From Planctomycetia bacterium (GTDB taxonomy: Bacteria > Planctomycetota > Planctomycetia > Pirellulales > UBA1268), in assembly GCA_026401035.1 (NCBI GenBank), contig JAPLNR010000081.1, positions 1 to 37,551 of the forward strand: a DNA stretch of 37,551 bases. The letters are read 5' to 3'. Below the pieces are notes generated by a model, which saw only the letters and a list, made by a program, of their open reading frames with translations, was not told the DNA's origin and did no database searches. Below are positions 7,833 to 17,102 of the stretch, one piece after another; within the stretch, counting starts at the first letter, position 1; the number at the start of each line of letters is the position of its first letter. Position numbers and translations under genes: made by a program.

Positions 7833-9962
7833 ATGTTCCACAAATCCTTACAAATTCGACGCCCCTCCTGGGCGCGCAGCAGGCGCGTGGTGTGCGTCCT
7901 CTGCGCCTGCGTGCTCGTGGGCGGGCTTATTTTCCAGCGGAGCCAGGCGGCCGAAATGGCTGCAGGGCAGGCGGCGATGGATCTTAGTCCGTTCCTGGGC
8001 GCGGCCCCGGACGGCGCCACGATTCCCAGTCTGCTCATGCCACCAGATTGGCCACGGCGGCTCCCGTCAGTCGAATCACAGCCCGACGTCGCACCCGGCG
8101 GGAACCTCTTCGACGTGGTCGGATTCGAAGAGGATTCGCTGTTGCTTGGCGGGTTCGATGGCCCCGCTCCGCTCGGCTCAGAGGCCTTGCCGGCACCCAT
8201 CCGCGGGCCGCCAATTCTGGAGGAGCCGGCGGAAAATCCGTATGACCTCGCGGGGGAGCGGCCAGTTGCCGATCCCCTCTACCGCTATCCCGTCTACCCG
8301 ACGCCGGGATTCGCCGGCGCTTCGAGCGTGTTGCCGAGCGAGCAGCAGGAGACCAGCCATTTCGTGCCGATGGAAGACCGCTGGCGGATTGGAAGCCCCG
8401 CCTGGGATCGCTACGGCCGCGGCCATCCGCGTCTCGACGACTATCCCTACGCGCTGGGCAACGCCTTCAATCCCTACACCCAGAACCTGCTCAAGGAAGA
8501 CTTCCCGATCATCGGGCAGCACACGTTCTTCGACATGAAGGGGATCAGCCGCACGATCACCAATTTTCGGCAGGTGCCCACGCCGGATACGCCGTTCGAG
8601 TCGACGCCGACACCCGGCCAGGAGGACTTCTTCGGCAACCCCAACGGCTTCCTCTTCCTCCAGTACTACACGCTGTCGTTCGAGCTCAATCACGGCGACA
8701 AGACGTTCAAGCCCAACGACTGGCGGATCAAAATCGCCCCCGTTTTCAACCAGAACTACCTGGAGGTCTACGAGTATGGGGTGGTGCTTCCGGACGTCAG
8801 GGGAGGCACGCGCCGCTACCGTGCCTTTGCAGCGCTCGAGGAGTGGTTTCTGGAGGTCAAGCTCGCCGACCTGAGCCCCGACTACGATTTCGTCTCAGTG
8901 CGCGGCGGGTCGCAGCCGTTCACGAGCGATTTCCGGGGTTTCATCTTCAGCGACCTGAACCGTGCGATCCGCCTCTTTGGAACGCGGGAGGCAAACCGCG
9001 ATCAGTTCAATATCGCCATCTTCGACCAGCGGGAAAAGGACACCAACAGTTTTCTCAACTCCTTCGATGACCGCGGCCAGGACATCCTCATCGCCAACTA
9101 CTATCGCCAAGACTTCATCTGGCCCGGCCATACGGTGCAGACGAGCTTTCATTACGACTACGACCAGGCCAGCATCAAGTACGACAAGAACGGTTTTCTC
9201 GTGCGTCCCGATCCGGTCGGGCTCGCCGAGCCCCACGAAGTGAACGCCTGCTACTTCGGGTTCGCCAACGACGGTCACATCAACGAGCTCAACATCTCGA
9301 GTGCGCTCTACTACGTGATCGGCCACGACACGCTCAACCCGCAGGCGCTCCAACCCGTCGATATCGGGGCGACGATGGCCGCCATCGAACTCTCCTACTC
9401 CCCCGACTGGATCCGGTTTCGCGCGTCTGCCTTCTATGCCTCGGGCGACAACGACATCAACGACAACAAGGGGGGCGGGTTCGACGGCATCATCGACAAC
9501 ACGCAGTTTGCCGGGGGCGAGTTCAGCTTCTGGGTCCGCCAGCAGATCAAACTGCTCGGCACCAACCTCAAGAACCTCCTGAGCATCTATCCCGACCTGC
9601 GGGCCAGCAACAAGTTTCAGTCGCAGGCAAACTTCGTGAATCCCGGGCTGCAGCTTTACAATGTCGGCGTCGACTTCGAAATCACGCAACGGACCAGGCT
9701 GGTCACCAACTGCAATTTCCTGTTTTTCGACACCACGGAGGTGATCGAGTCGTTCGTGTTCCAGGACAATATTCCCCGGTCCATCGGCACCGACCTGAGC
9801 GTGGGAGTCGAATCGCGTCCGCTGCTCAACAACAACTGGATTTTCCGGGCGGGCGTCTCGGGCCTGCTCGTCGGCGACGGATTCAAGGCGATCTACGGCA
9901 ACATCAACAACGACGTGGACAACCTGTTCGCTGCGTTCACCGATCTCGAACTGGCGTTCTAA
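7833..9962 (+). CDS. Large predicted outer-membrane beta-barrel (porin-like) protein
   Basis: A 709-residue protein with a basic N-terminus and hydrophobic stretch (CVLCACVLVGGLIF) ending at a likely signal-peptidase site near SQA-AE (residues 37-41). After a Pro-rich section (about 45-170) come many alternating hydrophobic/polar strands with aromatic edges, for example LYNVGVDFEI and RTRLVTNCNFLFF, and loops rich in Asn, Asp and Gly (SGDNDINDNKGGG). The last residues AAFTDLELAF end in Phe, as in many barrel proteins. This fits an outer-membrane channel or alginate-export-like porin; no family signature is decisive. The next + gene starts 52 bases downstream. A role as a conduit partner of the cytochromes at 22-33 kb is possible but unsupported by position. 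Confidence 0.65.
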   Translation: MFHKSLQIRRPSWARSRRVVCVLCACVLVGGLIFQRSQAAEMAAGQAAMDLSPFLGAAPDGATIPSLLMPPDWPRRLPSVESQPDVAPGGNLFDVVGFEEDSLLLGGFDGPAPLGSEALPAPIRGPPILEEPAENPYDLAGERPVADPLYRYPVYPTPGFAGASSVLPSEQQETSHFVPMEDRWRIGSPAWDRYGRGHPRLDDYPYALGNAFNPYTQNLLKEDFPIIGQHTFFDMKGISRTITNFRQVPTPDTPFESTPTPGQEDFFGNPNGFLFLQYYTLSFELNHGDKTFKPNDWRIKIAPVFNQNYLEVYEYGVVLPDVRGGTRRYRAFAALEEWFLEVKLADLSPDYDFVSVRGGSQPFTSDFRGFIFSDLNRAIRLFGTREANRDQFNIAIFDQREKDTNSFLNSFDDRGQDILIANYYRQDFIWPGHTVQTSFHYDYDQASIKYDKNGFLVRPDPVGLAEPHEVNACYFGFANDGHINELNISSALYYVIGHDTLNPQALQPVDIGATMAAIELSYSPDWIRFRASAFYASGDNDINDNKGGGFDGIIDNTQFAGGEFSFWVRQQIKLLGTNLKNLLSIYPDLRASNKFQSQANFVNPGLQLYNVGVDFEITQRTRLVTNCNFLFFDTTEVIESFVFQDNIPRSIGTDLSVGVESRPLLNNNWIFRAGVSGLLVGDGFKAIYGNINNDVDNLFAAFTDLELAF

Positions 9963-10014
9963 CTCTCCGCGAAGAAGCCTTCCGTGGCACCGCCCGCGAA
10001 GTTCCCCACTCCCC

Positions 10015-12285
10015 ATGAGCCCAGCAGCTTCGAGAAGTGATGCCCAATCCGCCGGCAGGTCGCGGCTGCGCCGCTTCGCGCTGCCGGCGGCGGTCTGCGT
10101 GGCCGGCGTGTTGGCCGTGGCTCTGCTGCGGCCCGCGGCCGCCACGTCACGGCTCGATCTGCATGCCGAGCGGTCGCTTTCCGCCGAGAAGGCTCTGGAG
10201 ATCGCCGGCTTTCCGGGCACCATCGATCTGCGCGGACTCCCCACGCTCTCCGTGGAGGCTGCCTCGGCCCTGGCCCGCCATACGGGAGCCCTCGAACTCG
10301 ACGGGCTAACAACGGTTTCCGATGCCGCGGCCACGGCTTTGATGGCCCATCGGGGGCCCGTGTCGATCGAGGGCCTGGCGGTCCGTGCGCGGGCCGCCGA
10401 TGCGTTGTCCGTACCGCTCGCGTCACTCCTGGCACGGCACCCGGGGGCGATCGTTCTCGAGCGGCTGGATGATCTTTCGCCAGATGTGGCCGCGGCACTG
10501 TCTGTCCACGGCGGATCGCTCTCCCTGCCCGCCATCCGCCAACTTGATCCGGTGGCCGAGTCAAATCTTGCGCGGCATCCGGGCCGGCTCGAACTGGACG
10601 GCCTGGCCGCCATCCAGACAGCCGCGCTTGCCCGGAAACTGCTTGCCGATGGGCGGCATCAGTTCGACGCCGTGCTGTCGTTCTCGGACGAGGCCATGGA
10701 TGCGCTGGCCGCCGCACCCCGGCCGCTGTTGCTCGCGGCAATGGTGTTTCAGTCGGCCGGTGCCACCGCGATCGACGTCTCACAGGCCCGACTGCTCGCC
10801 CGACATGCCGGTGAGATCAGTCTGCCGGCGCTCCAATCGCTTCCTGAACCAATCGCCGCTGAACTGGCCCGCCACCAAGGCACGCTCGAACTCGACGGGC
10901 TCGACGACATTTCCGCCGCGGCCGCCCAATTGCTGGCCGGTCACAAGGGAACACTGCGATTCAATGGCATTCGCACGCTCACGGAGACGGCGGCCACGGC
11001 GCTGGCCGCACACCGTGGGCCGCTCGTGCTCGATGGCCTGGAGTCGATCACCTCCGCGGCGCTGGCGGAAAAACTGCTCGCCGACGGCCACACCGACTTC
11101 AGCCGCGTCCGATCGATTTCGGCCGAGGCGTCGGAGCGGTTCGCCGCCCATTCCGGCCCGCTCGATCTGGATGGTCTGGCCGAGGCGAGCCCGGCCATCG
11201 AGGCCATCCTCGCCCGACACCCCGGCCCGCTGGGGCTCTCCTCGCTGGCGAGCGCCGCCGCCAACGCGACCCGTCTCGACGCCACGACGGCCCTCCTGCT
11301 TTCACGGCACCGGGGGCCGCTGCCGCTCGTGGATCTCGTCGACCTCTCGAGCCTGCCACTGGCCCGCAAACTTCTGGCCGATGGGCGGACTGACTTTTCG
11401 ACGCTCGAGACGATCACGCCGGAAGTGGAGCAGGCCTTCGCCGGCCACGACGGGCCGCTTGATCTGTCCGGCCTGCGGACCATCGCGTCGCCGGATCTGG
11501 CGGCCAAACTGCTCGCCGCCGGCCGCACCAACTTCGACGCCATCGAGTCGCTGTCCGACGAGGCCGCCCTCGTGCTGGGGGCTCACGAGGGCCCCCTCGC
11601 GGTCCGAAAACTGCTCCGCAAGGCGACCGAGTCTCGCGTGCTCACCAAACCGCTGGCCTCTGTCGTGTCGCGGTCGAGCGGTTCGCTACGGCTGTCAGAA
11701 TTGGTTGAATTGCCCGACGCTGTCGCCGCGGTGCTCGCCCGTCATGCCGAGCCGCTCGAACTCGACCAGTTGAAGTCGCTTTCCCAATCGCAGGCTGCCG
11801 CCCTCGCCGCCCACACCGGGGGGCCGCTCTCGCTGAATGGGATCGTTCATTGCGAGCCAATCGTTGAGGAAACGCTGGCCGTCCATCCTGGGCGCGTATC
11901 GCTCGCCGGTCTCCGCGTGCTGGCCACACGAAAGCTCGCGGAAAAACTCGTGGCCGACGGCCGCACTGATTTCTCACAGATTCGCGAGCTCTCGCCGGCG
12001 GCGGCAGCGGTGCTCGCCACGCTGAGCGGCTCGCTCTTTCTGGACGGACTCGAATCGCTCGCGCCGGAGACGGCCGCTGCCATCGCGGCCCACGACGGCG
12101 ATCTTTCGCTCAACGGACTGACGGCAATCTCCGCCGCGGTTGCCGAAGCCCTGGCGATGCACCGCGGTGATCTGTCGCTCCTGGGAATTTCAGCCCTCGA
12201 AGCCACCGCCAAGGCCGCACTTGCTGACCATGCGGGACCGATCTGGCTCGGCAACTCTACGCTCAACAACGGTTCGGAGCCGTGA
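10015..12285 (+). CDS. Membrane-anchored solenoid-like repeat protein, unknown function
   Basis: A 756-residue protein with one N-terminal transmembrane or signal segment (ALPAAVCVAGVLAVALL, residues 26-42). Nearly all the rest is built from two short repeat types. Type A, about 22 copies, follows A-x-x-L-A-x-H-x-G-x-L-x-L-x-G-L (ALARHTGALELDGL, ALAAHRGPLVLDGL and so on), spaced about 22-24 residues apart. Type B, five copies, is KLLADGRTDF with small variations, placed between groups of type A. The Leu and Gly spacing suggests a leucine-rich-repeat-like solenoid, probably exported and binding another macromolecule. I do not recognise a named family. The repeats have diverged, so they are not recent duplications. 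The gene is convergent with the GlcG-domain gene. Confidence 0.8.
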   Translation: MSPAASRSDAQSAGRSRLRRFALPAAVCVAGVLAVALLRPAAATSRLDLHAERSLSAEKALEIAGFPGTIDLRGLPTLSVEAASALARHTGALELDGLTTVSDAAATALMAHRGPVSIEGLAVRARAADALSVPLASLLARHPGAIVLERLDDLSPDVAAALSVHGGSLSLPAIRQLDPVAESNLARHPGRLELDGLAAIQTAALARKLLADGRHQFDAVLSFSDEAMDALAAAPRPLLLAAMVFQSAGATAIDVSQARLLARHAGEISLPALQSLPEPIAAELARHQGTLELDGLDDISAAAAQLLAGHKGTLRFNGIRTLTETAATALAAHRGPLVLDGLESITSAALAEKLLADGHTDFSRVRSISAEASERFAAHSGPLDLDGLAEASPAIEAILARHPGPLGLSSLASAAANATRLDATTALLLSRHRGPLPLVDLVDLSSLPLARKLLADGRTDFSTLETITPEVEQAFAGHDGPLDLSGLRTIASPDLAAKLLAAGRTNFDAIESLSDEAALVLGAHEGPLAVRKLLRKATESRVLTKPLASVVSRSSGSLRLSELVELPDAVAAVLARHAEPLELDQLKSLSQSQAAALAAHTGGPLSLNGIVHCEPIVEETLAVHPGRVSLAGLRVLATRKLAEKLVADGRTDFSQIRELSPAAAAVLATLSGSLFLDGLESLAPETAAAIAAHDGDLSLNGLTAISAAVAEALAMHRGDLSLLGISALEATAKAALADHAGPIWLGNSTLNNGSEP

Positions 12286-12317
12286 AGTGCGTGGCGAACC
12301 TTCGTCCGCTCACGGCT
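12278..12317 (+). terminator. Possible shared hairpin between convergent genes
   Basis: AGCCGTGA (12278-12285, including the stop of the repeat gene) pairs with TCACGGCT (12310-12317) across a 24-base loop. No T-run follows, so it is only a candidate terminator. Confidence 0.3.
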
Positions 12318-12334
12318 ACGCCGCCAGACGTCGC

Positions 12335-14218
12335 TCAGCGGGCGCCCGATGTCACGTTTCGCGAGAACTTGATGTAGGGAAGACGGATACCGCGGAAGAT
12401 GAACTGGTCTGCTCGCTGTGCTGGCGGTGGGGTATAGCCCACCGCGCCATAGAAGGCGCCGACGTCGTCCTGGTCGACACCATCGCCGCTGGAACCGAAG
12501 CCGCCGGCGAGTTGGCCGTTGACGTAAATCGCCGAACTGCCCGGGAAGAAGATCGTCCCGTTTTGGTTTTCTTTTGGCATCACGCTAAACGGAGCGCTGA
12601 AGTTACGGCCCGGGTTAAACGAGTCGAAGCCGAGCACGGTCTTGAACGACGAGGCCGCCTTCGGGGCACCGATGTTGTAGCCAGTCTTCGGGTTGATACC
12701 CGGTTCGTTGAGGATCGACCAGATGCCCGGGGCGGCGTTGTTGTTGCCCGACGGGTAACGCGGCACCGCGAGGTAGCGGAAGGTGCGGGTCGTGAACGCC
12801 GTGCCAAGTGGGATGCCCGGCAGCCGATCCTGCGGTTGGAGATCCGACGATGCATAGTAGACCGAGTTTCTGGCCTTGGCCGGAGTGACGTCGAGCGCAT
12901 CGCAGAGCGCGTCGGGCATGCGGTAAAGGCCCAGAATGTCGCCGTTGAAGTCCGACACGGCGAAGATGAGCCGCGAGTAGGTGGTTGGGATGCGGATCTG
13001 GGCCCGCGTTTTTTCCGCCTGCGCGATGCCCTGGTCGATGATCTGCTTGACTTGTGCGGCGGTGAGCAGGCTGCCATTTTTCGGGGCCACGAGCCAGCCG
13101 GCGGCCTGTGCCATCCCGTCGAGGGCCGTCGCACCGCCGGCCGTCACGGGCCGGTTCGTGCCGTTGATGGTGCCCGGTCCGAGCCGACTCGCCAGGTTGA
13201 ACAAGGCTTGCACGCCCAAGGGGCCGGCCTTCGGTCCAAAACTCTGGAGCGCGATCCCGCCCAGATTGATCCGTGCGGCAGCATTGATCTGGTTGATCTG
13301 CTGCTGCAGCGACTTGCCCGACAAATTTCCCGCGCGGGCGATGATTGACTGCGGTGCTCCAGTGATCCCCGGCCGGGCGACGTTGCCGATACTGCCTGGC
13401 ACGAAGAGCGTCTGGAACACGATCAGTTCCGACTCGATCACCCGCGGCGCGTTGACCCGATCTTGCTGGGTCTGCGATGCGACCGGCACGAAGCCCTGTT
13501 CGAAACTGGCGAAGCCAAACGGGCCCGGGAAGAACGCGCCGATGCCGGCAATCAGTTGATTGGAGTTGGCCCGATACACCGGTAGCCCGCCAGGAAGCGT
13601 GCCAATACCGCGGGATGTCTCGTTCGGCGCTGTTCCCACCTGTTGCCCGTAGGACTGCCGATTGGCGATCAACACGCCGTCGACGACGGTGCTGACGCGA
13701 TTGCTGTGCTCGATGGCGAAGAGGTCGACGAGCGGCTGGTTGATGATGCCCGGCGGGAACTGCCCGGCCACCCCCACCGCGGCCACGAAGCCCGGACCCC
13801 TGATCGATTCGTTCAAGCTCGACGGGTTGGCTTCCACCTCACGCTGCGTGATCGTGGATTGGCTCAGATAGCCGACCGTCCGGGAAGTGAGAATTCCCTG
13901 ATCGCTGGAGAAGAAGACCGCGCTCCGCGCCTTGGCGATTGCCCCGTTGATTGCAAAATTTAGATCAGGCGTGGTGACGTTCGCTTCCGTCCGCACGCCG
14001 AGAATCTGCCCCGAGCGGTCGACGATTGCTATGATCGCGTCACGGCTGGGGGTGGCGGCCGAGGCCCGGTCCAGCAGTGCCGTCACTTCGGCGGCGGTCA
14101 GTTGGCCGCCCGCAAACATGCTCCGCTGCTCGAGGGACTCCGCCCCGAGGCTCTCACGGGCCACCCGACGGGCCGGGGACGGCTTCCGCAGCCATTTTTT
14201 CAGAGTCGCAAGAATCAT
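12335..14218 (-). CDS. Secreted protein with two GlcG/HbpS-like domains and N-terminal LEPR-XLL-like motif
   Basis: A 627-residue protein starting at the ATG at 14218. Residues 22-37 (ESLGAESLEQRSMFAGG) match the planctomycete LEPR-XLL-type N-terminal motif, thought to mark exported proteins. Residues about 39-260 form a GlcG/HbpS-like (haem-binding, DUF336) domain: LTAAEVTALLDRA, IIAIVDRSGQILGV, and AINGAIAKARSAVFFSSD. A second copy starts near residue 370 (LTAAQVKQIIDQG, LIFAVSDFNGDILGL, AKARNSVYYASSD). Known relatives bind haem or small molecules extracellularly; here the ligand is unknown. A haem-handling role would suit the cytochrome-rich neighbourhood, but that is inference. It is divergent from the GH63 gene, with 121 bp between starts. 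Confidence 0.8.
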   Translation of the reverse strand: MILATLKKWLRKPSPARRVARESLGAESLEQRSMFAGGQLTAAEVTALLDRASAATPSRDAIIAIVDRSGQILGVRTEANVTTPDLNFAINGAIAKARSAVFFSSDQGILTSRTVGYLSQSTITQREVEANPSSLNESIRGPGFVAAVGVAGQFPPGIINQPLVDLFAIEHSNRVSTVVDGVLIANRQSYGQQVGTAPNETSRGIGTLPGGLPVYRANSNQLIAGIGAFFPGPFGFASFEQGFVPVASQTQQDRVNAPRVIESELIVFQTLFVPGSIGNVARPGITGAPQSIIARAGNLSGKSLQQQINQINAAARINLGGIALQSFGPKAGPLGVQALFNLASRLGPGTINGTNRPVTAGGATALDGMAQAAGWLVAPKNGSLLTAAQVKQIIDQGIAQAEKTRAQIRIPTTYSRLIFAVSDFNGDILGLYRMPDALCDALDVTPAKARNSVYYASSDLQPQDRLPGIPLGTAFTTRTFRYLAVPRYPSGNNNAAPGIWSILNEPGINPKTGYNIGAPKAASSFKTVLGFDSFNPGRNFSAPFSVMPKENQNGTIFFPGSSAIYVNGQLAGGFGSSGDGVDQDDVGAFYGAVGYTPPPAQRADQFIFRGIRLPYIKFSRNVTSGAR

Positions 14219-14339
14219 AAATGCCTCAACTGACGCCTGAACTCAAAGTACCCTCGGGTAGCATCGACCGCCACTGTCCGGTTTCATTCATACCGGTGGT
14301 GATTTCCATCGAGTATCCTGTGGGTCAAGGGACCGCTGC

Positions 14340-17060
14340 ATGGCTGCACAACCGTCACAACTCAATTCAAACCCCGAATCGCAAAGGATTCGTGAGGTTT
14401 CTGACGATTCGAGCGGTTGGCGCCGCTGGGGGCCCTACCTGTCGGACAGGTCCTGGGGCACCGTCCGCGAGGACTATTCCGCCGACGGGGACGCATGGCG
14501 ATATCTCACGTATGACCAATCCCGGGCAAAAGCCTACCGGTGGGGCGAGGACGGCATCGCCGGTCTCAGCGACCGCTATCAGCGGCTCTGCTTCGCTCCG
14601 GCCTTCTGGAACGGTTGTGATACGCACCTCAAGGAAAGATTGTTCGGACTGACCCCCTACGAGGGCAATCACGGGGAAGACGTGAAGGAGTATTTCTTCC
14701 ATGTCGACAATACCCCCACCCATTCGTACATGGCCCTGCTCTACCGCTACCCGCAGCGGGCGTTTCCCTACGCGGAGCTGATCGAGGAAAGCCAGCGCCG
14801 GCGGCCGCAACACCCGGAGTACGAACTCATCGACACCGGCGTCTTCGCCGAGAACCGTTATTTCGACATCCTGATCGAGTATGCGAAGACGAATCCCGAG
14901 GAGATCGCCATCCGGATCACGGCGACGAACCACGGGCCCCTCCCTGCCCCGCTGCACGTGCTGCCGACGCTCTGGTTTCGCAACACGTGGAGTTGGGACC
15001 GCACACGGCAGCCGCAGCCGGTGATCCGTCGTGAGCAGGGACCCCGCGGCACGCTCTGCCTGCTGGCCGACGACGGTGACCTGCCGGCCGATCCCCACAT
15101 TCCCACGATCCACCGGCTGGGGCAACGGTGGCTCATCGCCCCGGCGGCCGCCGGGGCGGGGCCGCTGTTCACCGATAACGAAACCAACGGGCCGGTTGTG
15201 TACGGGCCGGACCAGACGAGCCGTTCTCCGTTTACGAAGGATGCCTTTCATCGGCTGCTCTGCGCGGGCGAGGCGGCGGCCTGCAACCCGGCGGAGGAAG
15301 GAACGAAGGCGGCGATCGACTTCCAGATGCTGGTGCCCGCGGGCGGCGCGACGACGCTCCACCTGCTGCTGACCAACCGCTCGCCCGCCGAAGCGCTCGC
15401 GGATACCGGGCTTGTTGGCCTCGTCGACAAGGCCGTCGATCTGCGGCGTGGGGAGGCCGATGCGTTCTACGCGGAACTCGCTCCGGCCGCCGCCACCGCG
15501 GACGAGAAACGAGTCCAGCGGGCGGCCCTCGCCGGCCTGCTGTGGTCGAAGCAGAACTACATCTTCGACGTTGCCAAATGGCTGGATGGCGACAACCCGG
15601 ACTTTCCGCCGCCGGAGAGCCGGCGCACGATCCGCAACAGCCACTGGCGGCACCTGAATTCGATGCGGGTGCTCCTCATGCCGGACGCCTGGGAATACCC
15701 GTGGTTCGCGGCCTGGGATCTGGCGTTTCACTGCATTCCAATGGCTCTCGTCGATCCGCAGTTCGCCAAGGAACAGCTCTGGCTGCTCCTCTTCGAGCAG
15801 TTTCAGCATCCCAGCGGCCAACTGCCGGCCTACGAATGGGAGTTTGGCGATTTGAACCCGCCCGTGCACGCATGGGCGGTCTGGCGGGTCTACAACATGG
15901 AAAAGCGGCAGCACGGCCGCGTCGACCGGCCCTGGCTCGAGCGTTGCTTCCACAAGCTCCTCCTCGTGTTCACCAGTTGGGTGAACAAGGTCGATCGCGA
16001 GGGGCACAACGTGTTCGAGGGCGGGTTCCTCGGCCTCGACAATATCAGCGTGTTCGATCGGAGCGATCGTCTGCCCGACGGCTCCACGCTCGAACAGGCC
16101 GATGCGACCGGCTGGATGGGGATGTTCTGCCTCAACATGATGCGGATCGCGCTGGAATTGGCGCACGACAACCCCGTCTATGAGTCGCTCGCCTCCAAGT
16201 TTCTCCAGCACTATGTGCACATCGCCTACGCGATGAAGAACATGGGCCGCCGGGGCTACGCGCTTTTCGACGAGACGGATGGCTTCTTCTACGACGTGCT
16301 CAAGCGGCCGGATGGCCAGATCCGCAAATTTCACGTCCGCTCGCTGGTGGGCCTGATCCCCTTGTTTGCGGTCGAACGGCTGGAGGCGGCGTGGATCGAG
16401 CCGTTCAAGGAGTTTTCTGGCAACCTCCGGTGGTTTCTCAAGAATCGGCAGGATCTCGTGGCCGATGTCATCCATCCGATTCCCGCCGCCGACGGCACCA
16501 CGACCCACCTGCTGACGATCATGAACATCGAGCAGCTCTCGCGGATGCTCCCGCGGCTGCACGATCCGGAGGAGTTTCTCTCCCCCTACGGCATCCGCTC
16601 GCTCTCGAAGCGGCACGAGCGTGAACCGTTCGAATTCGATGGCCGGCGAGTGGGCTATGAGCCGGCCGAGTCGCAGACGAAGCTCAAGGGGGGCAACTCC
16701 AACTGGCGGGGACCGATCTGGTTTCCGACGACATTTCTGATCATCGAGTCGCTCCGCAAGCTTGGCACCGCCTTTGGCCCCGACTTCACGGTGCGGACGG
16801 CCGGCGCCGGTGGCAGGCCGATCACCCTGCGCGAGATGGCCCGCGACATCGCCGGCCGCCTTACGTCCATCTATCTGCAGGACGGCACGGGCCGTCGTCC
16901 CGCCTGGGGCCAGGCGGAGAAATTCAGGGACGATCCCCTCTGGCGAGACAACCTGCTCTTCTTCGAATACTTCCACGGCGACACGGGCGCGGGGCTCGGG
17001 GCGAGCCATCAGACCGGCTGGACGGCACTGATCGCCAATCTCGTCGACGAATGGAAATAA
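14340..17060 (+). CDS. GH63-like glucosidase (MGH1-like glycoside hydrolase)
   Basis: A 906-residue protein with no evident signal peptide. Recognisable blocks: [18 protein letters not shown] near the N-terminus; [25 protein letters not shown] around residues 440-462, a typical (alpha/alpha)6-barrel block of GH63/trehalase-like enzymes; [16 protein letters not shown] near residue 785; and [18 protein letters not shown] near residue 880. Bacterial members of about 900 residues act on alpha-glucosides such as glucosylglycerate, mannosylglycerate or disaccharides, in the cytoplasm. The substrate cannot be told here. The nuoE-nuoF fusion begins 42 bases after the stop on the same strand, so read-through is possible. 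The large open frame on the opposite strand is a compositional shadow. Confidence 0.87.
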   Translation: MAAQPSQLNSNPESQRIREVSDDSSGWRRWGPYLSDRSWGTVREDYSADGDAWRYLTYDQSRAKAYRWGEDGIAGLSDRYQRLCFAPAFWNGCDTHLKERLFGLTPYEGNHGEDVKEYFFHVDNTPTHSYMALLYRYPQRAFPYAELIEESQRRRPQHPEYELIDTGVFAENRYFDILIEYAKTNPEEIAIRITATNHGPLPAPLHVLPTLWFRNTWSWDRTRQPQPVIRREQGPRGTLCLLADDGDLPADPHIPTIHRLGQRWLIAPAAAGAGPLFTDNETNGPVVYGPDQTSRSPFTKDAFHRLLCAGEAAACNPAEEGTKAAIDFQMLVPAGGATTLHLLLTNRSPAEALADTGLVGLVDKAVDLRRGEADAFYAELAPAAATADEKRVQRAALAGLLWSKQNYIFDVAKWLDGDNPDFPPPESRRTIRNSHWRHLNSMRVLLMPDAWEYPWFAAWDLAFHCIPMALVDPQFAKEQLWLLLFEQFQHPSGQLPAYEWEFGDLNPPVHAWAVWRVYNMEKRQHGRVDRPWLERCFHKLLLVFTSWVNKVDREGHNVFEGGFLGLDNISVFDRSDRLPDGSTLEQADATGWMGMFCLNMMRIALELAHDNPVYESLASKFLQHYVHIAYAMKNMGRRGYALFDETDGFFYDVLKRPDGQIRKFHVRSLVGLIPLFAVERLEAAWIEPFKEFSGNLRWFLKNRQDLVADVIHPIPAADGTTTHLLTIMNIEQLSRMLPRLHDPEEFLSPYGIRSLSKRHEREPFEFDGRRVGYEPAESQTKLKGGNSNWRGPIWFPTTFLIIESLRKLGTAFGPDFTVRTAGAGGRPITLREMARDIAGRLTSIYLQDGTGRRPAWGQAEKFRDDPLWRDNLLFFEYFHGDTGAGLGASHQTGWTALIANLVDEWK

Positions 17061-17102
17061 GTCTTTCCAAACCCCCGCACGAGGGCGTACCGTAAGGCAA
17101 CG

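Noticed and set aside
7471..8538. 355-codon open frame on the + strand
   Set aside because: Overlaps the small minus-strand gene and the start of the barrel gene in another frame. Its Arg/Ser-rich translation has no family features.
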